NCBI GenBank assembly: GCA_964396165.1
Contig: CAYNEF010000004.1
Location: 1-64,000, forward strand
Origin: CALCZU01 sp964396165
GTDB taxonomy: Bacteria > Bdellovibrionota > FAC87 > UBA2466
DNA length: 64,000 bases
Direction: 5' to 3'
This document shows positions 49,487 to 57,176 of this stretch, piece by piece; the stretch's first letter is position 1, and each line of letters begins with the position of its first letter. The notes below the pieces were generated by a model. It had not been told where the DNA came from. It was given only the letters and a program-made list of their open reading frames with translations, and made no database searches. A program made the translations under genes and the position numbers.

Positions 49487-50930
49487 TCCCATCGACTCCC
49501 CATTCAATCAGTCTCTTCCAGTCTTCTTGTGTATTTGCCGTCCACGGCATCACTTCCACTCCCGCTCGGTGAATGAATTCAATGTGCTCTTGATTAATTG
49601 TCTTGTGACTGGGAGCAATTACATGCGGCTTTATTTTTCTTAAGACTTTGGCGTAATCCACATACCCGCCATTGGTTAGCTGGATTACTCTTAGGTGTTT
49701 ATATTTTCTTCTCAAGGTAAGCGTTACTCGCGGATCAAAACTGCGCACGGCTGTTCTTGTTACATCCCATTCTTTTTTAATTTCGTTTACTAGCAACTTG
49801 CAAAATACTTTCGGAGAAGGAGAAAGTTTTGGGCTTCTCGGATCGCTTTTAATTTCAATATCAATCCACATATGCTTTGCGTGTGGAAGAGGAGAGGCAT
49901 GAAATAAAGCAAAGACATCTTTCAGAAGAGGAATTTTTCTTTGCTCCACGCTGAGCGTGTTTTCTCCACTTAATCTTCTAGAGACAGTACAGTCATATTC
50001 TAAAAGTTCGTCATAGGTGAGTGTACGAATACTAACTGCTTTCTCAATTTTTTTTCCTTTTAATGTGCAGAATTCGGGTTCAAGGACAAAGTCATGGTAC
50101 ACGACAATTTTATTGTCTCGAGTTACATGAATATCGAGTTCAATGCTGTCTGCGCCGACTTCGATTGCTCTTTCAAATGCTGCTAGCGTATTTTCCTGAA
50201 CTTCAGAGCACACGCCCCGGTGCGCTTGAACATGTAGTTTCGTTTTTTCTTTTAGAGTTCTTTTAGGAGCCCAGTAGGAAAAGAGTAGCGGAAGAAATCC
50301 CACAAACGTGAGAAGTGCCAGTGAGATTCCTAATTTCATTTGTAAGTCGACAGGGAAGTGTTCAAAACCGTTTAATGCCGTACATCCCAGTGACTCAGCT
50401 GCATAGGTAAAAGCAATCGTTCCAGGGAGTATTCCCAGTAGTGTTCCTGCAATAAAATCTTTTGATCTGACCGGAGAAAGTCCCAGCGCCAGACTCGATG
50501 CCACAAAGTGAATAAAGTGTGACATTCTTAATGCGAGGGTAAAGAAAAATCCTTGATTCAAGGCAAGTCTGTCTATCCCGATAAACCACTTCTGGTTTTT
50601 TATCCAATTCTCAAACGATTCACTTTTGATGGATTTACCAATTTTAAAAAATAAAAAAGCGGTAATGAGCGAAGCAATCAAGTTGAGTAGTGTCCCCCAA
50701 ACAGTTCCAAAAAAAATCCCTCCAATAAAGAGCATTGGAGTTCTGGGAATAAAGACACTCATCGCGATAGTAGAGAAAAGGATGTAATAAAAATGACTTT
50801 TTATTCCGTTGTTCTCAACAGCTTGGCGGATTGTGTTGCAATCAGGAAGGGGGATGAGACTGGCTAGAACAAGGGTGAGTAAAAAAACAGCGGCGATAGA
50901 AATCCATTTTTTTTGGAAGGCGCGTTTCAC
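49425..50930 (-). CDS. Fusion protein: TVP38/DedA-like (VTT) membrane domain and glycerophosphodiester phosphodiesterase
   Basis: A 501-residue protein. Residues 1-225 are a VTT-type membrane domain with about six hydrophobic helices and the G-x-x-F-G-x-x-x-G-T (GIFFGTVWGTLL) pattern of the TVP38/TMEM64 family. Residues 230-500 are a complete GDPD: H-A-H-R-G, then E-N-T-L-A-A-F, E-L-D-I-H-V-T-R-D and Y-H-D-F with the catalytic His and metal acids. Joining a lipid-scramblase-like domain to a phospholipid head-group hydrolase suggests lipid turnover at the inner membrane. It overlaps tatA by 4 bases and trmO (convergent) by 62 bases. Confidence 0.92.
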   Translation of the reverse strand: MKRAFQKKWISIAAVFLLTLVLASLIPLPDCNTIRQAVENNGIKSHFYYILFSTIAMSVFIPRTPMLFIGGIFFGTVWGTLLNLIASLITAFLFFKIGKSIKSESFENWIKNQKWFIGIDRLALNQGFFFTLALRMSHFIHFVASSLALGLSPVRSKDFIAGTLLGILPGTIAFTYAAESLGCTALNGFEHFPVDLQMKLGISLALLTFVGFLPLLFSYWAPKRTLKEKTKLHVQAHRGVCSEVQENTLAAFERAIEVGADSIELDIHVTRDNKIVVYHDFVLEPEFCTLKGKKIEKAVSIRTLTYDELLEYDCTVSRRLSGENTLSVEQRKIPLLKDVFALFHASPLPHAKHMWIDIEIKSDPRSPKLSPSPKVFCKLLVNEIKKEWDVTRTAVRSFDPRVTLTLRRKYKHLRVIQLTNGGYVDYAKVLRKIKPHVIAPSHKTINQEHIEFIHRAGVEVMPWTANTQEDWKRLIEWGVDGITTDNPRELLLYLSQSNVPQ

Positions 50931-51109
50931 TTTGTTTTTTTGTCATCATCCGGGTTTACGAGTTTGGTATCTTCTTCACCGCGCAAACCTTTTTTAAAGT
51001 CCCTTACGCTCTTTCCTAAATTTTTAGCTAGTTCAGGCAGGCGTTTGGGGCCAAAGAAGAGAAGTACGACTAAAGTGATAACCAATATTTCTGGAAGCCC
51101 AAAATTCAT
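50927..51109 (-). CDS. tatA: Twin-arginine translocase subunit TatA/TatE
   Basis: A 60-residue protein with an N-terminal membrane helix (PEILVITLVVLLFFGPKRLPEL) and the F-G-P-K-R-L-P-E hinge, then an amphipathic helix and a charged tail (DDDKKTK). It is the pore-forming component of the Tat export system for folded proteins. TatB and TatC are not in the window. It has the ATG overlapping or abutting the VTT-GDPD gene start with 4 bases, so the two share a transcript. Confidence 0.95.
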   Translation of the reverse strand: MNFGLPEILVITLVVLLFFGPKRLPELAKNLGKSVRDFKKGLRGEEDTKLVNPDDDKKTK

Positions 51110-51256
51110 AACCCGTTAAAAATATTAGTATGTAGGCGTTGTGGCAAGTGCGAAACGCTGTGCCAGCGAGCTGCGGCAATTTGTCGTAATAAACTAATTT
51201 TTGTGACGCGGTGACCATACGTTGCCATGTAGGGTACCCTATGTTTCACTTTACAC

Positions 51257-51272
51257 ATCTAATAAATTAGAT
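51257..51272. promoter_or_regulatory. Palindrome upstream of the phospholipase D-like gene
   Basis: ATCTAATAAATTAGAT is a perfect inverted repeat (7-base arms, 2-base centre) just before the GGGGGA ribosome-binding site of the gene at 51282. An operator or a hairpin that limits ribosome access is possible; no regulator is known. Confidence 0.35.
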
Positions 51273-51281
51273 GGGGGAATA

Positions 51282-52532
51282 ATGGGAAAACAGTATAGGT
51301 TTATCGTCTGTTTGTGTCTCTTAACAAGAGCGGTGTTTTCGTTTGAAACAATTGTTTCCGACTCACCCAACAATGATCTGAAGCTGACTCTCTCCACCAT
51401 CGCAAGTGCGAAACAGAGTTTATACATCAATGTTTACGAACTGACGTCTGAAGTCATCACAGACGCCATCATCGACAAATTGAACGAAGGCGTACATGTC
51501 GAAATCATTTTAGAAGGACAACCCATCCCCGGTTACAAATTGTCTGAAAAAGGCAACGAGATGAAAAACCGCATTGTTAAATCGATGAATAAAAATTCTT
51601 CTGCATTGCCTAAGTTTTATTTGATGCGAAGTCTAAATGGTCCCATGAAAGAAAGACGTTTTTACTTCAACCACGCGAAGTACATGATTGTAGATGAAGA
51701 AGTCTTGCAGATAGGATCTGAAAACTATTCTCCCGCAGGCAATCCAGAGCCTGGCTATAAAGGAGCAAGCCGCGGCTGGCAGGTCGTTATTAAGGATCCC
51801 CAGACCGTAAGTCTATTTACTAAAATGTTTAATGAAGACAAAAAAAGCGGATTTAACGATATTGAACAATTGGTAAATCCAAATTTGGAAGATTCATTAC
51901 AACGCATGTTTTCTTCGATCACATCGGATTTCACAGGTACTAAAGCCCAAGCATACTTAAACAACTACCGACTGGATCAACCGAAAGAGTTGAGCGCGCA
52001 AGTTGTAGAGTTACTCACTTCACCCAACAGCAGTTTTACCGGTCTAAAAGCTTTCATCGAAAGTGCTAAAGAAAAGCTAGATATCGAGCTGATGAGTTTC
52101 TCCGAGAATTGGGGCTCTCAGAAAAAGAGTTCACCGCTGGTTAAACTTGTACTCGATGCTGCAAGACGCGGAGTAGCAGTTCGCGTAATCATGAATAACG
52201 ATCGCGTTTTCGGCCCGCCTTCTTCAGGTAAGGAAAATACGAACAACGAGAGCTTGGTCAATTACTTAAACGGCATCGCAGATTCTGAGAGCCTGAAACT
52301 GCAAGCATTGATTGTGAACACAAAAGCAGTGGGCATTCACCACATTCACAACAAAGGCGCGCTTGCCGATGGAAATAAAACTTTGATTAGCTCCATCAAT
52401 TGGAACCAGAACTCAGTCGAAAGAAACAGGGAAGCCGCTGTCAATATTGGTGGCGAAGATGTGAATGCGTATTACCAGTCCCTGTTCAACTTTGACTGGA
52501 ACAAAAGCGACACACTTCATTCTACAAAATAA
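51282..52532 (+). CDS. Secreted phospholipase D-like protein
   Basis: About 416 residues from ATG 51282. The signal peptide is FIVCLCLLTRAVFS. Two HKD-type sites are visible: N-H-A-K-Y-M-I-V-D-E (first) and I-H-N-K-G-A-L-A-D-G (second), each with H-x-K-x4-D. The protein therefore belongs to the PLD superfamily and could be a phospholipase, nuclease or phosphotransferase acting outside the cytoplasm. The frame goes back to 51222, but ATG 51282 has a perfect GGGGGA ribosome-binding site and a proper signal. A bidirectional terminator follows. Confidence 0.9.
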   Translation: MGKQYRFIVCLCLLTRAVFSFETIVSDSPNNDLKLTLSTIASAKQSLYINVYELTSEVITDAIIDKLNEGVHVEIILEGQPIPGYKLSEKGNEMKNRIVKSMNKNSSALPKFYLMRSLNGPMKERRFYFNHAKYMIVDEEVLQIGSENYSPAGNPEPGYKGASRGWQVVIKDPQTVSLFTKMFNEDKKSGFNDIEQLVNPNLEDSLQRMFSSITSDFTGTKAQAYLNNYRLDQPKELSAQVVELLTSPNSSFTGLKAFIESAKEKLDIELMSFSENWGSQKKSSPLVKLVLDAARRGVAVRVIMNNDRVFGPPSSGKENTNNESLVNYLNGIADSESLKLQALIVNTKAVGIHHIHNKGALADGNKTLISSINWNQNSVERNREAAVNIGGEDVNAYYQSLFNFDWNKSDTLHSTK

Positions 52533-52560
52533 AAAAACCCGTCCATTTCTGAACGGGTTT
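52531..52560. terminator. Bidirectional intrinsic terminator
   Basis: AAACCCGT (52535-52542) pairs with ACGGGTTT (52553-52560) around a 10-base loop. It lies between the converging ends of the PLD-like gene and the small gene at 52593-52820. On the minus strand it is followed by seven T bases; on the plus strand by three. Confidence 0.75.
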
Positions 52561-52592
52561 AATTCGATACACTAAGACGTGCCTCAAAAATA

Positions 52593-52820
52593 CTATTTTC
52601 TGTGGTGGTGTCTTTTGTGCTTTTTAGCTTTTGCGTGCTTTCTTTTTCTTGCCACTTCACGCTTTGCAGAAGCTGCTTTAGTTTCTGCAGGTGCGGTCGC
52701 GGTAACTGCGGGTTCAGCGACAGGTGCTACAGGCTCAGCCACTGGAGGCGGAACTGTGTCATCTGCGAAGACGCCGAGTGTGAAAAAGCTGATGCAAAGA
52801 GCAATCAATATATTTTTCAT
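52593..52820 (-). CDS. Small secreted Ala/Pro-rich protein with basic His/Lys tail, 75 aa
   Basis: The signal peptide is MKNILIALCISFFTLGVFA. The mature chain starts with P-P-P-V-A-E-P-V-A-P and ends with a highly basic tail (KRKHAKAKKHKRHHHRK). Such a tail could bind nucleic acid, metal ions or lipopolysaccharide. It resembles small PVAE-rich secreted proteins seen in Bdellovibrio-type genomes, by memory. A GGGAGA ribosome-binding-like site precedes the ATG. No named family. Confidence 0.6.
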   Translation of the reverse strand: MKNILIALCISFFTLGVFADDTVPPPVAEPVAPVAEPAVTATAPAETKAASAKREVARKRKHAKAKKHKRHHHRK

Positions 52821-52893
52821 GTGTTGTCTCCCATGTAGTGAAAAAGGGTAACTTGAATTAGCAGCTCTGACAAGAATTGAAGTAGAGCTTTTA

Positions 52894-54084
52894 TCAATTC
52901 GATGCGAGCGGAGTTAGACTTGGTGCGGAATTATCTGCCAAAAGTTCCGAGTAAAGTTCTTCGTATTCGTTAGCGATGGCTGGAAGATCAAATTTTTCCA
53001 AAATACGCTTTCTTGCAAGTGCTCCCTTTTGTTTTAACTCATCAGGGGACATCTGCGTGAATTTCTCCCAAGCTTCTGCAAGTGCTTTGGCGTTTGAAAT
53101 AGGTACCGTTATTCCAGTCTCACCGACAATGTTCGCTGAGTCTCCAGCGTTAGTGACTACACAAGGGATGCCACAAGCCATTGCCTCACCAATGACATTG
53201 GGAAAGCCTTCTGCTTTGGAGCTTAGAGAAAAAAGATCGAGTCCCGCGACTAGCTCCGCCACGTCTTTTCTTTCCCCTAACAGGTGAAACTTGTCTTCTA
53301 GGCGTGCTTTTTTAATTTGTGCCACAAGGTTCGAATTTTTATCGTTCAGCCCACGGCCTATTAAGACATAGTGCACGTTTTGATTTTTTAACGACAGGTG
53401 TCTTGCCGCTTCGATAAAGTTTTCATGATCTTTTAATGGATCAAAGCGCGCTACCATCCCGATCAAAAAGTCGCTATCTACCAGTTTGAGTTCCTGAATC
53501 AGTTTGGATTTAGCAATAGAAGAAGGTTGAAATTTATTCGTGTTAAATCCATTGGGAATATACTTCCATTTCTTGGGGTGAAACCCGATTGTCGAATGGT
53601 GTTTTCTTCCTTCTTCAGAGTTAACTACCACAACATCTGGAATAAAAGAGAGCTTCGAAAGCGCTCGAACTGTCAGCTCGGTCAATTTGGAATATTTTTT
53701 GAAATCTACGTAAGAGCAGCGGATATTCCAACAAAGTTTTTTTACAGGACTAAGAAAAAACGCAAAGGTGCAAAGTAAATCAGAGTGGTAAAGCCAGGAT
53801 TGCAACACGTCTGCTTTTAACCGATACAAAAGAATTAAAAGTTTGATGAAACCTTTGGGGTTGATACTTCCTGCTCGCATCGAAAGTGTGTAGAGAGGAA
53901 GACCCAGTTCTTTAATTTTTTTTCCGACTTCGCCATTTTCAGAGTCAGTAAGCGAGATGACAGTATTTTCAAATTTTGATTCCGACATCTGTGACAAAAG
54001 TTTATAGAGCATCATTTCTGTTCCGCCCGCGTTGAGTCCGGAAATGACATGCACTACTTTGATTTTGTTTAAGCGATTTTGCAT
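52894..54084 (-). CDS. Glycosyltransferase family 4 protein
   Basis: About 396 residues from ATG 54084 (MQNRLNKIKVVHVI). Typical GT-B fold features are G-L-N-A-G-G-T-E-M-M-L at the acceptor site, I-P-N-G-F-N-T-N-K-F at the domain junction, M-V-A-R-F-D-P-L-K-D for the donor domain and E-G-F-P-N-V-I-G-E-A-M-A-C-G-I-P (E-x7-E motif), which binds the nucleotide sugar. It would transfer a sugar to a lipid or polysaccharide acceptor at the cytosolic face of the membrane. The upstream ATG 54129 is rejected because the extra residues lack similarity. Confidence 0.95.
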   Translation of the reverse strand: MQNRLNKIKVVHVISGLNAGGTEMMLYKLLSQMSESKFENTVISLTDSENGEVGKKIKELGLPLYTLSMRAGSINPKGFIKLLILLYRLKADVLQSWLYHSDLLCTFAFFLSPVKKLCWNIRCSYVDFKKYSKLTELTVRALSKLSFIPDVVVVNSEEGRKHHSTIGFHPKKWKYIPNGFNTNKFQPSSIAKSKLIQELKLVDSDFLIGMVARFDPLKDHENFIEAARHLSLKNQNVHYVLIGRGLNDKNSNLVAQIKKARLEDKFHLLGERKDVAELVAGLDLFSLSSKAEGFPNVIGEAMACGIPCVVTNAGDSANIVGETGITVPISNAKALAEAWEKFTQMSPDELKQKGALARKRILEKFDLPAIANEYEELYSELLADNSAPSLTPLASN

Positions 54085-54236
54085 AGATGACTTGGGGCCC
54101 AAGTTAAACTTTAGTGAGAGAAAGTGCAATCAGCGCTCTCTTCTTTAAATAAAGCTTGCTATAAATCCGCATATCTCTTATGTTGCAGCGCGTCCAAAAC
54201 ATTCCGTAAGGCCCCAATCAGTAGGAAAATTAAACT

Positions 54237-54902
54237 ATGAAAAAGATGTTATTCAGCGTAAGTGTCTTGATTTTAAGCGTTTTATTATTAGCTAGCTGCG
54301 GGGAAAATCAACCCCAACAGTATGATAATTACGGAGGACAGCAACCTGTAACACAACAACAAGTTCCACCTCAGCAGCAGGTGCCGCCACAAAATCAACC
54401 GCAACAATTGCCTCCTCCACAGCAACAACCGATGTTAAATCAACCGATTGCTCAGCCGTATCCTGGTCAACAGGGTCAAATCCCTCAAGTGATGCCGAAC
54501 CAGTACCCTGGCCAGCAAGTGCCTCCGAGACAATTACCGTGTAATCCCCAAAGTCCACAACAACCGATGCCGTATCAGGGGGGACAGCAAGGTCCAAGAC
54601 CCGGCCAACAGCCAATGCCTTATCCTGGCCAGCAAGGTCCGATGATGCCCGGCCAACAGCCGATGCCGTATCAAGGAGGCCAGCAAGGTCCGATGGGTGG
54701 ACCCGGTCAGCAGCAAATGCCTTATCCTGGTCAACAGGGTCCGATGATGCCTGGCCAACAACCGATGCCGTATCAAGGTGGACAGCAAGGGCCGATGGGT
54801 GGACCTGGTCAGCAGCAAATGCCTTATCCTGGTCAACAAGGACAAATGATGCCAGGGCAACAACCGATGCCTTACCCACAACAGGGCGGCCCCAGATACT
54901 AA
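54237..54902 (+). CDS. Lipoprotein with tandem Pro/Gly/Gln-rich repeats
   Basis: A 221-residue protein with a lipoprotein signal (LILSVLLLASCGEN, Cys near 21). The mature part is almost entirely Q, P, G, M and Y, with repeats of P-G-Q-Q-[GP]-P-M and Y-P-G-Q-Q. From about residue 125 a repeat of about 34 residues (102 bases) recurs nearly twice with very few base changes, so copy number could vary by slippage. Such low-complexity lipoproteins are usually surface-exposed and disordered. Function is unknown. No family. Confidence 0.75.
   Translation: MKKMLFSVSVLILSVLLLASCGENQPQQYDNYGGQQPVTQQQVPPQQQVPPQNQPQQLPPPQQQPMLNQPIAQPYPGQQGQIPQVMPNQYPGQQVPPRQLPCNPQSPQQPMPYQGGQQGPRPGQQPMPYPGQQGPMMPGQQPMPYQGGQQGPMGGPGQQQMPYPGQQGPMMPGQQPMPYQGGQQGPMGGPGQQQMPYPGQQGQMMPGQQPMPYPQQGGPRY
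54600..54880. repeat. Coding tandem repeat, about 102-bp period
   Basis: The block containing CAGCAAATGCCTTATCCTGG recurs about 102 bases later (near 54712 and 54814) with only scattered substitutions, and partial units flank it. The repeat is in frame with the lipoprotein, so length change would keep the reading frame. Confidence 0.6.
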
Positions 54903-54920
54903 TTTGAATCTTTTTTAGCG

Positions 54921-54955
54921 CAGGTCTCTCTTCTTCTATGGAGAAGGGAGACCTG
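54921..54955. other. Strong 15-16 bp hairpin without T run
   Basis: CAGGTCTC (54921-54928) pairs with GAGACCTG (54948-54955), and the stem continues inwards with G-U pairs almost to a 3-base loop. There is no T run on either strand. It stands between the repeat lipoprotein and S46 peptidase genes and could stabilise the upstream mRNA or act as a Rho-linked end. Confidence 0.55.
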
Positions 54956-55017
54956 ACTCATTGACAGATCTTCCCCCCAACCTTAAATCCAAAACAACAT
55001 TGTTTGATGAGGTATTT

Positions 55018-57099
55018 ATGAAAAACAAGATCCTACGTTACGGAATATTCACTCTTGGCTTAGTTGCCGTATTAACTGCGATTCCTTCCAGTGCAGATGA
55101 AGGAATGTGGGTTTACAACAACCTTCCTAAAAAAACGCTGAAAGACAAATACGGTTTCGAAGTGACAGACGCATGGGCGGAACACTTGATGAAATCATCT
55201 GTGCGTTTTAACTCGGGCGGCTCGGGTTCCTTTATTTCCAGTACCGGTCTTGTTCTGACTAACCACCATGTGGGTGCAGATACCTTGCACAAAATTTCGA
55301 CTGCAGAGCACAACTATTTCGAAGAAGGATATCTTGCGAAAAATTTCTCTGATGAAGTCAAAGCTCCTGATTTGGAGTTAAACCAACTTGTCTCTATTGA
55401 AGATGTGACAGAAAAAGTAAATGCAGCGGTGAAACCCGGCATGTCTACAGCCGAAGCTTCTCTTGCTCGCCGTGCTGCAATGGCCGAGATTGAAAAACAG
55501 TCTACCGAGGCGTTCGGGCTTCGCAGTGATGTTGTGACTTTGTATCAAGGTGGCCAATACCACTTGTACCGTTACAAAAAATATACAGATATCCGATTAG
55601 TGTTTGCTCCAGAATTTAAAATCGCCTTTTTCGGAGGCGATCCGGATAATTTTGAATTCCCACGGTTTGATCTGGATATGTGCATCTTCCGTGTGTATGA
55701 AAATGGCCAACCCGCAAAGATCGAAAATTTTTTAAAATGGTCTGCAAACGGCACGAAAGAAAACGAACTGGTCTTTGTGTCCGGGCATCCTGGCAAAACA
55801 AGCCGCATGTTCACAGTGTCTGCTCTTGAAATCATGCGCGATGTAAAGGTTCCCTATCTTCTTAACCGTTTGATGCATTTAGAAGTATTGCTTCAGCAAT
55901 TCGGTGGAAAAGGAATGGAACAGGCAAGACGCGCACAAGGCGAATTGTTCTCTGCACAAAATTCCCGAAAAGTTTACGCAGGTAGAATCAAGGGGCTGCA
56001 AGACCGCGCATTGATTCTCTCGAAGCAAAAACAGGAATATGAATTGCGTTCTCAAGTGGAAGCAAACCCAGAATTAAAAGCACTCTCTGGCGCTTGGGAT
56101 CAAGTCACAAAGGCGCAAGAAAATTCCAAATCCTTGTACGTAAGACGTGCATTGTTAGAAACGGGACATGCGTTCAATTCCCAGTTGTTTGTCCTTGCCC
56201 GTCACTTAGTCAGAATGGCAGATGAGGATTTAAAACCAAGTAACGACAGATTGCCTGAATACCGTGATTCTGGTCGCGCCTCTTTGTTGCAACAAGTTCT
56301 TTCCGACGCTCCAATTTATGAAGACCTGGAAGAATACAAATTGGCGGATTCGTTGACGACACTCATGACAAACATGGGTGAAAACAATGCTTTCGTGCAA
56401 AAAGTGTTGCTAGGCAAATCTCCTGTGGAACGCGCGCATGAACTCGTAGCCAATACGACTCTTACTAGCGTCTCTGTGAGAAAGTTGCTTGTAAAAGGTG
56501 GAAAAAAAGCGATTGATTCAAGTTATGATCCGTTGATCTTACTTGCAAAGTCTGTCGATGCTGCATCAAGAAAAATCAGAAAAGCTTATGAAGACAATGT
56601 GGATGAACTTGAAAGACAGGGCTATGCACAAATTGCAAAAGCCATGTTTGCAGTGCAAGGCACATCTACTTATCCAGATGCTACCTTCACATTGCGTCTC
56701 AGTTTTGGAGAAGTAAAAGGTTACCAGGAAGGAAGCAATTTCATTTCTCCGATTACGACAATAGGTGGAGCATTTGAACACGAAGCCAAGCATGGAAAAG
56801 TGGAACCGTGGGTTTTGCCGCAAAGCTGGAATAAAGCTAAGCCGCAACTGGATCTTTCTACACCGTATAACTTCGCTTCTACTGCAGATATTATTGGCGG
56901 AAATTCCGGCAGTCCTGTGGTGAATAAAGAAGGCGAGTTGGTCGGGCTCATCTTCGATGGGAATATCCATTCCCTGATAGCCGACTATTTTTACTCGGAC
57001 AAATTAAACCGTTCTGTTTCAGTGCATTCTAGTGCAATGCGTGAAGCAATGAGTAAAATCTACGGCGCAACAGCGCTTGTCAGTGAAATCGGCAAGTAA
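55018..57099 (+). CDS. S46-family dipeptidyl-peptidase (DPP7/DPP11-like)
   Basis: About 693 residues from ATG 55018 after a GAGG ribosome-binding site. The signal peptide ends near AIPSSA. S46 signatures: E-G-M-W at the mature N-terminus, the His site V-L-T-N-H-H-V (H83/H84), G-G-D-P-D-N-F-E-F-P-R-F-D-L-D with the catalytic Asp, and G-G-N-S-G-S-P-V with the Ser. The residue after N-H-H is Val where Cys is common. A Gly follows I-F-D (L-I-F-D-G-N); in Porphyromonas enzymes Gly there fits DPP7 (hydrophobic P1) and Arg fits DPP11, so hydrophobic preference is inferred. The enzyme cleaves dipeptides from peptide N-termini in the periplasm or outer membrane. Confidence 0.93.
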   Translation: MKNKILRYGIFTLGLVAVLTAIPSSADEGMWVYNNLPKKTLKDKYGFEVTDAWAEHLMKSSVRFNSGGSGSFISSTGLVLTNHHVGADTLHKISTAEHNYFEEGYLAKNFSDEVKAPDLELNQLVSIEDVTEKVNAAVKPGMSTAEASLARRAAMAEIEKQSTEAFGLRSDVVTLYQGGQYHLYRYKKYTDIRLVFAPEFKIAFFGGDPDNFEFPRFDLDMCIFRVYENGQPAKIENFLKWSANGTKENELVFVSGHPGKTSRMFTVSALEIMRDVKVPYLLNRLMHLEVLLQQFGGKGMEQARRAQGELFSAQNSRKVYAGRIKGLQDRALILSKQKQEYELRSQVEANPELKALSGAWDQVTKAQENSKSLYVRRALLETGHAFNSQLFVLARHLVRMADEDLKPSNDRLPEYRDSGRASLLQQVLSDAPIYEDLEEYKLADSLTTLMTNMGENNAFVQKVLLGKSPVERAHELVANTTLTSVSVRKLLVKGGKKAIDSSYDPLILLAKSVDAASRKIRKAYEDNVDELERQGYAQIAKAMFAVQGTSTYPDATFTLRLSFGEVKGYQEGSNFISPITTIGGAFEHEAKHGKVEPWVLPQSWNKAKPQLDLSTPYNFASTADIIGGNSGSPVVNKEGELVGLIFDGNIHSLIADYFYSDKLNRSVSVHSSAMREAMSKIYGATALVSEIGK

Positions 57100-57128
57100 A
57101 GTTCGCCTGTTTGCCTAAGCACAATTCT

Positions 57129-57176
57129 ATGGGTAAGCTTTAACTACTTAAGTGAAAAGCTTACCCATCATTTTTT
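57129..57176 (+). terminator. Terminator-shaped hairpin overlapping the start of the barrel-protein gene
   Basis: ATGGGTAAGCTTT (57129-57141) and AAAGCTTACCCAT (57156-57168) form a perfect 13-base stem with a 14-base loop, followed by eight T bases at about 57171-57178. This is a textbook intrinsic terminator for the S46 gene. However, the GTG start of the next gene (57152) lies in the loop, and the T run encodes the Phe-Phe of its signal peptide. Confidence 0.75.

Noticed and set aside
53300..53360. tRNA-like T-loop motif (GTTCGAA)
   Set aside because: The motif lies inside the GT4 coding frame and no cloverleaf arms or acceptor stem can be drawn around it.
54292..54881. Long minus-strand open frames (195 and 115 aa) opposite the repeat lipoprotein
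   Set aside because: They come from the repetitive composition of the lipoprotein gene on the plus strand; the translated sequences are simple Val/Ala/Asp or Leu/Arg/His repeats with no start signal.
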